DNA of 62,517 nucleotides from Kingella sp. (in: b-proteobacteria) (GCF_030527935.1 NZ_JAUMZV010000011.1:1-62517); one strand, 5' to 3'. Positions 24,677 through 33,123 are shown, numbered from the stretch's first letter. Numbers and translations: made by a program. Notes: a model not told the origin generated them from the sequence alone.

Positions 24677-26536
24677 ATGAATCTATTTTACGAAGACGGC
24701 GGCAGCCTGAAAGTTGCCAGCATCGTCCAAAAAAACGAAACCACCTACCAAGCCGACAGCCAACACGGCAAACGCGTGAAAATCAAAACCGCCAGCGCGT
24801 TCATAGAATTTGACGGCGATATGACCGATTTTCTCGCCGCCGCGCAAGCCGAAGCCGCCGAAATAGACACCGAGCTGCTGTGGGAAGCCGTGGGCGAAGA
24901 CGAATTTTCCGCCGAACACGCCGCCGCCGAATATTTTGGCAACCAGCCCAGCAAAATCCAACTCGCCGCCACGTTTATCGCGCTGTATGCCGCGCCGATG
25001 TATTTTCACAAAAAAGGCAAAAACCACTTTCGCGCCGCGCCCGCCGACATTTTGCAGCAAGCCCTTGCCAGCATGGCGCGCAAAGCCGAGCAGGAAGCGC
25101 AAATCCAAGCGTGGGCGCAAAGCATGGTTTCAGGCTGCCTGCCCGCCGAAATCGCCGCCGATTTGCCGCAAATTTTGCACGCGCCCGATAAGCAAGCCTT
25201 GTCCTACAAAGCCTTTGTGAAAGCCGCCGACACGCTCAAACTTTCCGCCTACGAGCTTGCCAAACACATCGGTGCCATCCAAGCCTTGCCTGATTATTTG
25301 GTGCAACGCTTTGAATACAAAAACTTTCCGCAGGGCACAGGCTTTGCAAACGTTGCCGCGCCAAGGCAGCCTGAAAACGAATTACCCATTGCCGAAAACA
25401 TCGCCGCTTTTTCCATTGACGACCGCGACACCAGCGAAGTGGACGACGCGCTCTCGTTGCAAGACTTGGGCGGCGGCGCAAAACGCATCGGCATCCACAT
25501 CGCCGCGCCCGCGCTTGCCATCGCCGCCGATAGCGAAATGGAGCGCATCGTGTTCCAACGCCAATCCACCGTGTACTACCCCGCGCACAAAATCACCATG
25601 CTGCCTGAAAGCTGGATTAGCACGTTCAGCCTAGACGCAGGCGCAGCGCGACCCGCATTCAGCGTGTATTTCAACGTATCCGCCGATGGCGAGCTTTCCG
25701 CGCCCGAAACCAAAATAGAGCGCGTGTTTATTGAAACCAACCTGCGCATTCAAGACATTGAGCCGCATTTCAACAGCGAAACAGGCACGGTCAGCGCAGC
25801 CGAGCCGCAGTTCCCCCATCATGCCGATTTGATTTATCTGCTCAATCTGGCATACGCGTTGCAAAAACGCCGCGACCGCTACGAAGACCCCGCCACGCCG
25901 AAAAAATACGATTACAGCATTGAATTTGACGCACACGGCAAAGTGCAAATCGTCCGCCGCGAGCGCGGTTCGCCGATAGACACGCTGGTGAGCGAAATGA
26001 TGATTTTAGCCAACACCACATGGGCGCAAATGCTCCACGATAACGACATCAGCGGCATTTTTCGCGTGCAGCCCAGCGGGCGCGTGCGCATGAGCACCCA
26101 ATCCGAGCCGCACATCGGCATGAACGTGCAACATTATGGCTGGTTCACATCGCCGCTGCGCCGCGCCTGCGATTATGTGAACCAAAAGCAACTGCAAACG
26201 CTGCTGCAACACACGCCGCCGCGCTTTGGCAAAAACGACAGCGCGTTGTTCGCCGAGCTTGCCGCGTTTGAAAGCACCTACGCCGCCTACCGCGAGTTTC
26301 AAGACAGCATGGAAGGCTATTGGTCGCTGGTGTGGCTGGAACAAGAAGGCGTGCGCGAAATCAACGCCACCGTGTTAAAAGAAGATTTGGTACGCATTGA
26401 AGGCTTGCCGCTGGTTGCCCGCGCCACAGGCATCCCGCTGGAAATCGCGCCCAAAACGCTGGTGAAGCTGGCGATTAGCGAAGTGGACAGCGAGAAGCAG
26501 TTTATCGCGTTGAAGTATGTGAACGTGGCGGTGTGA
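24677..26536 (+). CDS. rnb: RNase II family 3'-5' exoribonuclease
   Basis: Encodes 619 residues. The central RNB domain (about 240-560) has FSIDDRDTSEVDDALS, the acidic metal-binding cluster, HIAAPALAIAADSEMER and the late TSPLRRACDYVNQ motif, all diagnostic of the RNase II/R superfamily. The N-terminal 200 residues are divergent and lack an obvious cold-shock domain pair. Length is nearer RNase II (644) than RNase R (over 800). The enzyme degrades RNA processively from the 3' end in the cytoplasm. The gene symbol reflects family membership; some related proteins are annotated simply as RNB-domain ribonucleases. Confidence 0.85.
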   Translation: MNLFYEDGGSLKVASIVQKNETTYQADSQHGKRVKIKTASAFIEFDGDMTDFLAAAQAEAAEIDTELLWEAVGEDEFSAEHAAAEYFGNQPSKIQLAATFIALYAAPMYFHKKGKNHFRAAPADILQQALASMARKAEQEAQIQAWAQSMVSGCLPAEIAADLPQILHAPDKQALSYKAFVKAADTLKLSAYELAKHIGAIQALPDYLVQRFEYKNFPQGTGFANVAAPRQPENELPIAENIAAFSIDDRDTSEVDDALSLQDLGGGAKRIGIHIAAPALAIAADSEMERIVFQRQSTVYYPAHKITMLPESWISTFSLDAGAARPAFSVYFNVSADGELSAPETKIERVFIETNLRIQDIEPHFNSETGTVSAAEPQFPHHADLIYLLNLAYALQKRRDRYEDPATPKKYDYSIEFDAHGKVQIVRRERGSPIDTLVSEMMILANTTWAQMLHDNDISGIFRVQPSGRVRMSTQSEPHIGMNVQHYGWFTSPLRRACDYVNQKQLQTLLQHTPPRFGKNDSALFAELAAFESTYAAYREFQDSMEGYWSLVWLEQEGVREINATVLKEDLVRIEGLPLVARATGIPLEIAPKTLVKLAISEVDSEKQFIALKYVNVAV

Positions 26537-26918
26537 GTGCTGGGATTGTAATAGGCAGCCTGAAAGTGGGATTTCCCGTTTCAGGCTGCCTTTGGTGTGT
26601 ATGGATTGACTGGTTGGCTATATGCGCCACGCAAGCCGCTATCTGTTTTCAGGCTGCCTTTTGCGCCCATTCAAAGGCAGTCTGAAAATGTGAAATCAAT
26701 CTCGTAGGGTGTGAGCCATAGTAGGCACGCACGCGGTTGGATGGCGATTGAAACCTACTGCGTGCGTGGCAAAGCCACACATTCTACCCGTTATATATTT
26801 TCAGGCTGCCTTGTTGTTCGCATCAAAGGCAGCCTGAAACCCACCCCGCCCACATTTTCAGGCTGCCTTGGCACAATATCCTTTACAATACCCCCATTCT
26901 TGTTTACAAAAAATCATC
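26537..26918. other. DUS-rich spacer before lpxB
   Basis: About 380 bp. It contains several DUS pairs (26552, 26578, 26649, 26675, 26800, 26827, 26858) and an inverted repeat of about 90 bp at 26702-26790 whose ends read GTAGGGTGTG and CACACATTCTACCC, with an inner CACGCACGC/GCGTGCGTG pair. No coding frame is credible. Confidence 0.65.
26702..26790. repeat. GTAGGGTGTG-type inverted repeat
   Basis: Imperfect ends GTAGGGTGTG and CACACATTCTACCC enclose a second pair, GGCACGCACG and CGTGCGTGGC. A single copy here; it has the form of a small noncoding hairpin element. Confidence 0.5.
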
Positions 26919-28064
26919 ATGTCCCAACCCCTGATTATTGCCCTATCTGCGGGCGAAGCATCGGGCGATTTGCTCGGCGCGCATCTGATTGAAGCCATCA
27001 AAAAACAACGCCCTGATGCCCAATTTATCGGCATCGGCGGCGCGCGCATGATAGCCGCTGGTTGCCAAAGCCTGTTTGACCAAGAACGCCTTGCCGTGCG
27101 CGGTTATGCCGAAGTCATCAAGCGGCTGCCTGAAATCTTGAAAATCCGCCGCGAGCTGGTGGCGCAGTTGAAAAAAGTCCGCCCCAATGTGTTTGTGGGC
27201 ATTGATGCGCCCGATTTTAATTTGGGCGTGGCGGCGCAGCTTAAAGCGGCGGGCATTCCCACCGTGCATTATGTTTCGCCATCGGTGTGGGCGTGGAAGC
27301 GCGAGCGCGTGAACAAGATTGTGCAGCAGGCGAACCAAGTGTTGTGCCTGTTCCCAATGGAAGCTCCGTTATACGAAGCGGCGGGCGGCAAGGCGTTGTT
27401 TGTGGGACATCCGCTGGCGCAAACGCTGCCGATGCAGGCAGATAAAGCCGTCGCCCGCGCGCGCCTGAAACTGGATGCCGACACGCCCGTGTTTGCGATA
27501 CTGGCGGGCAGCCAAGTAAACGAAATCAACCAAATGGCTCCGATTTACTTTCGCGCTGCGCAGCTGGTTTTGCGCGAATTGCCCAACGCGCAGTTTGTCT
27601 CGCCTTATCCTACCGCCGCCGCCCGCGCGCGTTTGCAGCATTTTTTAGCGCAGCCTGAATTTGAAAAACTGCCCATCCGCCTACAATCGGCACGCACCGA
27701 ATTGGCGTGCACGGCGGCAGATGTGGTGCTGGTTACCAGCGGCACGGCAACGCTGGAAGTGGCGTTGTGCAAACGCCCGATGGTGATTAGCTACAAGCTC
27801 ACCGCGCTCACTTATTGGCTGGTGAAACGCAAAATCCAAGTGGCGCGCGTGGGGCTGCCCAATATCTTGTTAAACAAAGATGCCGTGCCCGAGCTGCTGC
27901 AAGCCGATGCCACGCCCGAGAAACTCGCCGCCGCGCTGCTGGATTGGTATCGGCAGCCTGAAAAAATCGCCGCGCTGGAAGCCGATTTTGCCCACTTGCA
28001 CGAAATGCTGAAATTGAATACGGATGAATTGGCGGCGGACGCTGTGTTGGCGGAATGTCGTTAG
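26919..28064 (+). CDS. lpxB: Lipid-A-disaccharide synthase
   Basis: Encodes 381 residues from the ATG at 26919 (MSQPLIIALSAGEASGD). The N-terminal SAGEASGDLLGAHL motif, GYAEVIKRLPEI, VGIDAPDFNLGVA and the C-terminal TSGTATLEVALCKRPMVISYK are typical of glycosyltransferase family 19. LpxB joins 2,3-diacylglucosamine-1-phosphate to UDP-2,3-diacylglucosamine at the cytoplasmic face of the inner membrane, the step that makes the lipid A disaccharide. The usual lpxA-fabZ neighbours are absent here; the gene stands alone between DUS-rich spacers. Confidence 0.96.
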   Translation: MSQPLIIALSAGEASGDLLGAHLIEAIKKQRPDAQFIGIGGARMIAAGCQSLFDQERLAVRGYAEVIKRLPEILKIRRELVAQLKKVRPNVFVGIDAPDFNLGVAAQLKAAGIPTVHYVSPSVWAWKRERVNKIVQQANQVLCLFPMEAPLYEAAGGKALFVGHPLAQTLPMQADKAVARARLKLDADTPVFAILAGSQVNEINQMAPIYFRAAQLVLRELPNAQFVSPYPTAAARARLQHFLAQPEFEKLPIRLQSARTELACTAADVVLVTSGTATLEVALCKRPMVISYKLTALTYWLVKRKIQVARVGLPNILLNKDAVPELLQADATPEKLAAALLDWYRQPEKIAALEADFAHLHEMLKLNTDELAADAVLAECR

Positions 28065-28112
28065 GCAGCCTGAAAACCATTAAACCAAGCCGCAAACCGC
28101 AGTAAAATAATA

Positions 28113-28247
28113 GGTGGTGTCCTAAAAAGTATGCTGACTTGATTATGGTTGATAGCAAGCAGTATTGGGTAAAAACTCCGCAATCTGTTCCCTCTCCCGT
28201 TGGCGGGGGAAGGAACAGCAGTGCAGCATACTTTTTAGGACACTACC
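28113..28247. mobile_element. 135-bp MITE-like element, GGTGGTGTCC ends, copy 2
   Basis: The same 24-bp ends as copy 1, with a different, shorter interior that includes TTGATAGCAAGCAGTA and a CCCGTTGGCGGGGGAAGG hairpin. That interior is shared with the degenerate copy at 43335-43505, not with copy 1. Confidence 0.8.
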
Positions 28248-28296
28248 AAATAATAATCAGCCCACTTTCAGGCTGCCTTAAACGAAAGGAAACACC

Positions 28297-28542
28297 ATGC
28301 AAACCCAATCGTTGATTGCCCTTGTTGCTGCATTGAGCCTGCTCGCCAGCGCACCGCTTGCCCAAGCCAAAAACAATCTGAAAAAGCCGCTGATTGAACG
28401 CATAGACGGCGCACTCGCCAAAGCCAAACGCACGCGCGAAAGCCGTGCGCTCATCAGCGAGCAGCAGCGCAAGGAAAAAGTGGCGGCAAAACAAAAAGCG
28501 CAGCAGAAACAAGCATCTGCACCCGTTGCGCCGCAGCGGTGA
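28297..28542 (+). CDS. Small secreted basic protein
   Basis: Encodes 81 residues. A signal peptide (about 1-25, ending PLAQA) leaves a 56-residue mature part rich in Lys, Arg, Gln and Ala, probably a single long helix in the periplasm. A GAAAGGAAACACC ribosome site supports the start. No family recognised. An inverted DUS with a T-tract ends the unit at 28557-28588. Confidence 0.6.
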   Translation: MQTQSLIALVAALSLLASAPLAQAKNNLKKPLIERIDGALAKAKRTRESRALISEQQRKEKVAAKQKAQQKQASAPVAPQR

Positions 28543-28556
28543 GCATCTATGACCAA

Positions 28557-28588
28557 GCAGCCTGAATGTGTTTTCAGGCTGCTTTTTT
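28557..28588 (+). terminator. Inverted-DUS terminator
   Basis: AGCAGCCTGAA and TTCAGGCTGCT form a hairpin with TTTTTT directly after, a clear case of a DUS pair serving as an intrinsic terminator. Confidence 0.8.
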
Positions 28589-28632
28589 ATGTGGCAGATG
28601 GGTTGAGCTTTTCAGGCTGCCTTTTAATCTTT

Positions 28633-28654
28633 AATTTCTGTATTGACAGAAATT
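28633..28654. promoter_or_regulatory. Operator palindrome 1 for the GbsR-type regulator
   Basis: A perfect inverted repeat, AATTTCTGT and ACAGAAATT, with a 4-bp spacer. It overlaps TTGACA (28643-28648), a consensus -35 box, so binding should block the regulator's own promoter. The same palindrome plan recurs at 30080-30099. Confidence 0.7.
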
Positions 28655-28709
28655 TAAAAAATAATTAACCTACGCAAAATCCTGTAAACATCCAAACAAA
28701 AAACCAACC

Positions 28710-29228
28710 ATGCAACTCAACCCCGTAACCGAAAAATTCATTTTGCATTGGGGCGAAATGGGCACCAAATGGGGCGTAAACCGCACCGTGGCGCAGATTC
28801 ACGCGCTGCTTTATATTTTGGGCAAGCCGCTGAACGCCGATGAAATTTGCGACACGCTGAACGTGGCGCGGTCTAATGTTTCCAATAGCATCAAGGAGTT
28901 GCAGTCGTTGCAGCTGGTGCAAGTGGTGCATCAAATGGGCGATAGGCGCGATTATTTTGCCACGTCTGACGATGTGTGGACGCTGTTTCGCACCATTGTG
29001 GAGCAGCGGCAGCGCAGGGAAATTGAGCCGACGCTGGCGTTTTTGCATCAGCTGATGCAGTCGCCCGAGTTTGCGCAGGAAAACGAAGCGGTGAAGCAGC
29101 GCATCACGCAAACGCATGATTTTATTGGCACGCTCACGGCGTGGACAAACGAAATGCTGCGCCTGTCCACCGCCACGCTGGCGCGGGTGTTGAAGCTGGG
29201 CGCGAGCATTCAGAAATTTTTGCGTTAG
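28710..29228 (+). CDS. GbsR/MarR-type transcription regulator
   Basis: Encodes 172 residues. The N-terminal 75 residues (TEKFILHWGEMGTKWGVNRT, then a winged helix NADEICDTLNVARSNVSNSIKELQSLQLV) match the GbsR branch of the MarR family; the rest is a helical dimerisation region. In other bacteria GbsR-type proteins repress osmoprotectant genes, but members regulate varied targets. Operator-like palindromes at 28633 (own promoter) and 30080 (promoter of the downstream membrane-protein operon) suggest it represses both. Nine bases separate its stop from the next gene. Confidence 0.85.
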   Translation: MQLNPVTEKFILHWGEMGTKWGVNRTVAQIHALLYILGKPLNADEICDTLNVARSNVSNSIKELQSLQLVQVVHQMGDRRDYFATSDDVWTLFRTIVEQRQRREIEPTLAFLHQLMQSPEFAQENEAVKQRITQTHDFIGTLTAWTNEMLRLSTATLARVLKLGASIQKFLR

Positions 29229-29237
29229 AAGCGGAAT

Positions 29238-29541
29238 ATGGACGGATTGGGCTTTATGGTTGTGCTGTTGGCGATTGCGCTGGCTATTTTGGGCTACAAC
29301 TATTTGCAACCCAAGCAGCCTGAATATCCCAATGGGCGGGTGATTTTTGTGTTTGCGCTGGCGGGCGTGGCGGCGGAGCACGCGCTCGTGGAAAAACGTG
29401 GGTTGGGCGGCGATGGTGGGCGGCGTGAGTATGCTGCTGATGGCGATGTGGACACCGCGTGAAGTGGCGATTTTGGCTATATTGGCGGCGAGCGCGTCGG
29501 CGGGGATTTTGGCGGCGGTGGTGTTGCCCAAGGCGGAATAA
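29238..29541 (+). pseudogene. Small membrane protein gene, frameshifted
   Basis: The first frame (MDGLGFMVVLLAIALAILGY ... RVIFVFALAGVAA) gives one membrane span and the start of another. Continuation with GWAAMVGGVSMLLMAMWTPREVAILAILAASASAGILAAVVLPKA occurs in another frame to 29541. One extra base around 29370-29395 would explain it. The restored protein would be about 100 residues with three to four spans. It follows the regulator by 9 bp and is probably co-transcribed. Broken gene or assembly indel cannot be told apart. Confidence 0.65.
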
Positions 29542-29626
29542 CGCTGTTTCAGGCTGCCTGAACCATCGCCGCCAAGGCAGCCTGAAAAATATCTTTATCT
29601 ATTATCTATGTATGAAAGGTCAAACC

Positions 29627-30004
29627 ATGAACAGCAAAACACTGCTTTCTACCATCTTATTCGCCGCGCTGCTGGCTAGCCCTATGGCGCAGGCAAAATT
29701 GCATCAGAACAAGGGCAACACCGTGCCCGCCCAAGCCCAATCTGCTCGCCAAAAAGCGGACGGCAGCAGCATGGCGCGGGCGGTAAAAATCCATGAAAAC
29801 GACACCATGCGCGGCATCGCGGCGGAAAATGCGTGGCTGGTGGAACACTTGCCGCAGTATCGCAAAACGGGGCAGGCGTTGCTGCAAGACAAGGCGGGGA
29901 TTTACGACAAAATCACGCTGCAATCGCCCAGCGGCGACACGCGCGAAGTGTATTTTGAGATTAGCGAGTTTTTTGGGCGCATAGATGGGGAGCTGTTGCA
30001 ATAA
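29627..30004 (+). CDS. Exported protein of unknown function
   Basis: Encodes 125 residues with a signal peptide (about 1-23, ending PMAQA) and a soluble mature domain of about 100 residues ending in YFEISEFFGRIDGELLQ. A GAAAGGT ribosome site precedes the ATG. It resembles the 28297 protein only in its signal region. It lies between the regulator and the operon with operator 2, but has no operator of its own that I can see. No family recognised. Confidence 0.6.
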   Translation: MNSKTLLSTILFAALLASPMAQAKLHQNKGNTVPAQAQSARQKADGSSMARAVKIHENDTMRGIAAENAWLVEHLPQYRKTGQALLQDKAGIYDKITLQSPSGDTREVYFEISEFFGRIDGELLQ

Positions 30005-30079
30005 GCGTTTTCAGGCTGCCTAATCTCCTAACTCCAAAGGCAGCCTGAAACCCACCCCGCCAAAAATTTTTAACCACCC

Positions 30080-30099
30080 ATTTCTGTCTCAACAGAAAT
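30080..30099. promoter_or_regulatory. Operator palindrome 2 for the GbsR-type regulator
   Basis: ATTTCTGT and ACAGAAAT with a 4-bp spacer, the same arms and spacing as the site at 28633-28654. It ends 15 bp before the ATG of the membrane-protein operon at 30115. Confidence 0.7.
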
Positions 30100-30114
30100 T
30101 TAGGAACAAAACAA

Positions 30115-30513
30115 ATGAACCCAAACTACCCCACCGCCCGCGTGATAACGCTTTACGCTTTGATTATGCCGCTGATGTTTGGCATCGGCATGGGGCTACC
30201 ACTGGGCGCGTTTATGCTACCCGTGGTGTTGGCAAGCCTACTGTATGGCTTTTTGCCTGCGCTGGTGTGCGGGGTTTGGCTGGCGGTTTGGCGCACACGC
30301 AGCACAGCGTGGGGGCGACTGCACGCGGTGGGACTGTGCGCAGCGGTGGCGGTGGGGGAGACGATGTGGCTGGATAACTCGGTGGCGCAGTCGGATTGGC
30401 TGGTGTGGACGGCGTTGGCGGGCGTGTTGGCGGCGGCGCTGGCAGCATGGTGTTTTTTGCCCGCGCCATTGGTGTCGCCCGCAGAAAAGGAGTTGCGCGA
30501 TGAAACGGCTTGA
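30115..30513 (+). CDS. Inner-membrane protein, first gene of the operator-controlled operon
   Basis: Encodes 132 residues with three to four hydrophobic spans (about 9-30, 36-58, 70-85, 98-117). An AGGAAC ribosome site lies between the operator palindrome and the ATG. Its end overlaps the next gene by 14 bp. No specific family recognised. Co-location with DoxX-like and DUF2269 genes and the regulator site suggests a membrane module responding to the GbsR-type regulator's signal. Confidence 0.65.
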   Translation: MNPNYPTARVITLYALIMPLMFGIGMGLPLGAFMLPVVLASLLYGFLPALVCGVWLAVWRTRSTAWGRLHAVGLCAAVAVGETMWLDNSVAQSDWLVWTALAGVLAAALAAWCFLPAPLVSPAEKELRDETA

Positions 30514-30892
30514 CGCGATGCACCGGCTTGATTATTTGGTGTACAGCATGGCGTTTTTGTGGCTATGGAGCGGCATTCAGCCCACGCTGTTTGCCTTGCC
30601 GCAATCGCTGGATTTGCTGGCGCAAGTTGGCTTTCAGGCTGCCTATCGTCTGCCCGTGTTCGCACTCTCATGCACGTTGGACATCGCATTCGGTCTCGGC
30701 TGCTGCACGCGCTTGCGTTATCGCGCGTGGTTTTGGGCGACGCAAGCGGCGGTGGTGCTGGCGTATAGCGCGATTATCGCTTTCAGGCTGCCGCAAATGT
30801 GGGCGCATCCGTTTGCGCCGTTGGTGAAAAATGTGCCGATTGTGGCGATGTTGATTTATTTGTGTGATGCGAACAGGAGTGAACAAAAATGA
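30500..30892 (+). CDS. DoxX-like family membrane protein
   Basis: Encodes 130 residues with four spans. MHRLDYLVYSMAFLWLWSGIQPTLF and the later LVKNVPIVAMLIYL segment follow the pattern of the DoxX-like family often found beside or fused to NAD(P)-binding epimerase-like proteins. An SDR-type gene of that kind lies at 33311. It overlaps both neighbours (start inside the previous gene, stop overlapping the next ATG), so the three genes are one translationally coupled operon. Confidence 0.75.
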   Translation: MKRLDAMHRLDYLVYSMAFLWLWSGIQPTLFALPQSLDLLAQVGFQAAYRLPVFALSCTLDIAFGLGCCTRLRYRAWFWATQAAVVLAYSAIIAFRLPQMWAHPFAPLVKNVPIVAMLIYLCDANRSEQK

Positions 30893-31371
30893 ACGCCTAT
30901 TTAATCGTGAAAACCCTGCATATTTTGTCGGCAACGCTGATGGTCGGCACAGGCTTTGGCACCGCGTTTTACCTATTTTGGGCAAACCGCTCAGGCTCGG
31001 TGGCGGCGCAAGCGGTGGTGGCAAAATGGGTGATGAAAGCGGATTGGTGGTTCACCACGCCCGCCGTGATTTTCCAGCCGCTATCGGGCTTGTGGCTGCT
31101 GTACCAAATGGGTATGCCGCTCACATGGAACGGCGCGTGGCTGTGGGTGAAATGGACACTGGCGTTGTACGCGCTGGCGGGCGCGTGCTGGCTCCCCGTG
31201 GTGTGGCTGCAAATCAAAATGGCGCAGCAAGCGCAAGCCGCATGGGCAGCAGGCGAAACGCAACTGCCCGATGGCTATCGGCGGTATCAATTCTATTGGG
31301 AACTGCTCGGCTACCCCGCCTTTTGCGCCACCGTAGTCATCTATTTTTTAATGGTAATCAAACCGATTTAA
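30889..31371 (+). CDS. DUF2269 family inner-membrane protein
   Basis: Encodes 160 residues with four spans. The N-terminal VKTLHILSATLMVGTGFGTAFYLFWA, the central TPAVIFQPLSGLWLL and the C-terminal YWELLGYPAFCATVVIYFLMV match DUF2269, whose conserved His and Trp sit near the membrane surface. Function unknown; family genes commonly travel with DoxX-like and NAD(P)-binding proteins. It shares an ATGA overlap with the preceding gene. Confidence 0.8.
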   Translation: MNAYLIVKTLHILSATLMVGTGFGTAFYLFWANRSGSVAAQAVVAKWVMKADWWFTTPAVIFQPLSGLWLLYQMGMPLTWNGAWLWVKWTLALYALAGACWLPVVWLQIKMAQQAQAAWAAGETQLPDGYRRYQFYWELLGYPAFCATVVIYFLMVIKPI

Positions 31372-31561
31372 CAAGGCTAACCCCGCTTGGATTGCAATTT
31401 AGGCAGCCTGAAATGAAGTTTAGCAAAGCGCAGCGTTTGGTTTCACCAGCGTACGGCTTGCAAGCAAGCCAAAGGGCGCGGGGAACGTTATCCGTAGCCC
31501 AACCCACCCCGCCCGCATTTTCAGGCTGCCTTAATCAACCCAATCCACAAGGAGACCTAAC

Positions 31562-31750
31562 ATGAAAAAATCAATCCTACTCACCGCGCTCGCCCTAGCC
31601 AGCACCGCCGCGCTCGCCTGCCACCAGCCGCCCAAACGCTACTATCCGCAGCCCGAGCAATCCACCGCCGCGCCGTCCGCCGCCCAACAATGGACGCGCC
31701 CCAGCGCAGCCACCCCAGCGCCAGAAGCCAGCGCACCCGCTAGCAAATAG
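31562..31750 (+). CDS. Small secreted Pro/Ala-rich protein
   Basis: Encodes 62 residues. The signal region MKKSILLTALALASTAALACH could be a Sec signal or a lipobox (AALAC). The mature part is Pro, Ala, Ser and Gln-rich and lacks predicted structure. An AAGGAGACC ribosome site supports the start. It may be a tiny lipoprotein; no homologue comes to mind. Confidence 0.55.
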   Translation: MKKSILLTALALASTAALACHQPPKRYYPQPEQSTAAPSAAQQWTRPSAATPAPEASAPASK

Positions 31751-31814
31751 CGCGTAACCCAGTAGAGCAGGGGCAACCTTGCTCTACATCTCCATTTATT
31801 CCACCGAGAACTCC

Positions 31815-32207
31815 ATGAAACCCCTAGTCCTAATCGCCACGCTCGCCCTAATCGCCAGCTCCGCCCTTGCCGACCCCCGCCCCATCTCCTGCGTGGACAC
31901 CACCATAGACAACCCACCGATAGACAAAGCGTCCACCGCCCAATGCGGCCCCCGCCCAGACGGCGGGCAAACCTGCCGCAGCTACTGGCTCAATTCAGGC
32001 AACCTAGCCAGCGAAAGCCAACGCGATGCCCAAGGGCGCGAACAAGGCATCAGCAAAACCTACTACTCCAACGGCAGCCTGAAAACCACCACCGCCTACC
32101 AAAACGGCAAAAAACACGGCATCGCCCAAAGCTACGCCGCCGATGGCACGCTGCAAGCCACCACCCACTATTGCCAAGATACCGAATGCGCCCCAGCGCA
32201 AAAATAA
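31815..32207 (+). CDS. Exported MORN-like repeat protein, YwqK family
   Basis: Encodes 130 residues from the ATG at 31815. A signal peptide (about 1-19, ending SALA) precedes a domain with MORN-variant repeats (QGISKTYYSNGSLKTTTAYQ and HGIAQSYAADGTLQATTHY), the hallmark of proteins labelled YwqK-family antitoxin. That label comes from Bacillus; an exported neisserial member need not be an antitoxin. Six cysteines suggest disulphides. The GSLK in a repeat is encoded by a DUS-like sequence. Confidence 0.7.
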   Translation: MKPLVLIATLALIASSALADPRPISCVDTTIDNPPIDKASTAQCGPRPDGGQTCRSYWLNSGNLASESQRDAQGREQGISKTYYSNGSLKTTTAYQNGKKHGIAQSYAADGTLQATTHYCQDTECAPAQK

Positions 32208-32234
32208 ACGTTTCAGGCTGCCTTGAATCATCAA

Positions 32235-32272
32235 AGGCAGCCTGCGTAGCGAAGCGGAGTTGCGAAGCTAAA
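32235..32272. repeat. Degenerate DUS plus GCGAAGCTAAA core, copy 1
   Basis: GGCAGCCTGCGTAGCGAAGC then GGAGTTGCGAAGCTAAA; the same 35 or so bases occur at 42010-42046. It looks like a truncated relative of the DUS-bounded hairpin family. Confidence 0.6.
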
Positions 32273-32306
32273 GTTCATTCCCCCAATCAATCAAAAAAGT
32301 ATTCCC

Positions 32307-32743
32307 ATGAAACCCGTCCCCAAAATCACCGCACTCCTACTCATCATCCACTCGCCCCCGCGCACGCCCTAGTTATCCACCCCGACATCTGGTTCAGCAG
32401 CGACAACGGCAATATCCAATGCGGCGGCTATTCGCAATACAGCAGCGGCATCGTCTGCGAAATCTACCAACGCCAAGACAACATTCAGCCACCCATAGCC
32501 CGCCCCGAAGCCTGCGGCAACGGCGACGATTGGGGCTACCGCTTTGCCTTAGACGACCGTGGCGAAGCCCGCGCCTTTTGCGTCAACGACAAACTCACCA
32601 CGCTCAGCTCAACCCTGCTGGCAAACGGCGCAACCCAGCGCAGAAAAAACTGGCAATGCACCAGCCTGTCTCACGGCATCACCTGCCAAAACACCGATAA
32701 ACACGGCTTCACACTCACCCGCACCCAACAACGCCTTTTCTAG
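32307..32743 (+). pseudogene. Exported DUF6636-like protein, frameshifted in the signal peptide
   Basis: The ATG frame gives MKPVPKITALLLIIHS and soon stops. The other frame continues LAPAHALVIHPDIWFSSDNG ... CGGYSQ ... IVCEIYQRQ ... PEACGNGDDWGYRFALDDRGEARAFC, matching DUF6636 (conserved Cys pairs and the DWG motif). One base is missing near the C-run at about 32350. Corrected, it would be a 145-residue exported protein with a normal signal peptide cleaved after PAHA. Assembly indel or true loss are both possible. Confidence 0.7.
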
Positions 32744-32754
32744 GGCTACATTTT

Positions 32755-32916
32755 AGAACCTGTATTCACTATTTCCATAGGCAGATTTTATGAAATAAAA
32801 GCGCGGATACAAGGCAAAAAGCGCAGTAAGGTTGGACACCTTGCGCGCATTTTTAACGCAGTATCCGCGTTTTTAGGGCATTAAAGATGCTTATGGAAAT
32901 AGTGAATACAGGTTCT
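32755..32916. mobile_element. 162-bp MITE-like element, AGAACCTGTATTC ends, copy B
   Basis: Inverted ends AGAACCTGTATTCACTATTT and complement, with the interior nearly identical to copies A and C. Its right end supplies the start codon region of the open frame at 32887-33123. Confidence 0.85.
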
Positions 32917-33123
32917 AAGCCCTACCGCAACCTGCGCGGCTTCGCCCATGTGCTGTGGTGGGTGGGCGCAGTATGCGGGCTGCTGCAAGATATTTTTATG
33001 TATCACAACGGCACAAGAGAGCCGTTTGCGCTGCAAGCAACCACAGCGGTGGCGATGCTGACCTGCATCGGCAGCGCATTGATTGTGGGCGCGTTTGCAC
33101 TGCCAAGGCAGCCTGAAATCTAA
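32887..33123 (+). CDS. Short membrane protein beginning inside a MITE
   Basis: An open frame of 78 residues whose first 10 (MLMEIVNTGS) are encoded by the right end of the MITE copy B. The rest has two hydrophobic spans (about 20-35, 55-72) around a short loop and ends in the DUS-coded RQPE. The element may have truncated an existing small membrane protein gene and supplied a new start. Expression is uncertain, as there is no ribosome site of note. Confidence 0.4.
   Translation: MLMEIVNTGSKPYRNLRGFAHVLWWVGAVCGLLQDIFMYHNGTREPFALQATTAVAMLTCIGSALIVGAFALPRQPEI

Noticed and set aside
28665..29531. A 288-residue minus-strand frame opposite the GbsR-type regulator
   Set aside because: Gln/His/Arg-rich antisense reading; the plus strand carries a recognisable regulator with ribosome site and operator.
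31943..32300. A single 266-residue protein spanning 31943-32743
   Set aside because: Its first half is the wrong frame of the YwqK-like gene; only the part after about 32350 is conserved-looking, matching a separate frameshifted gene.
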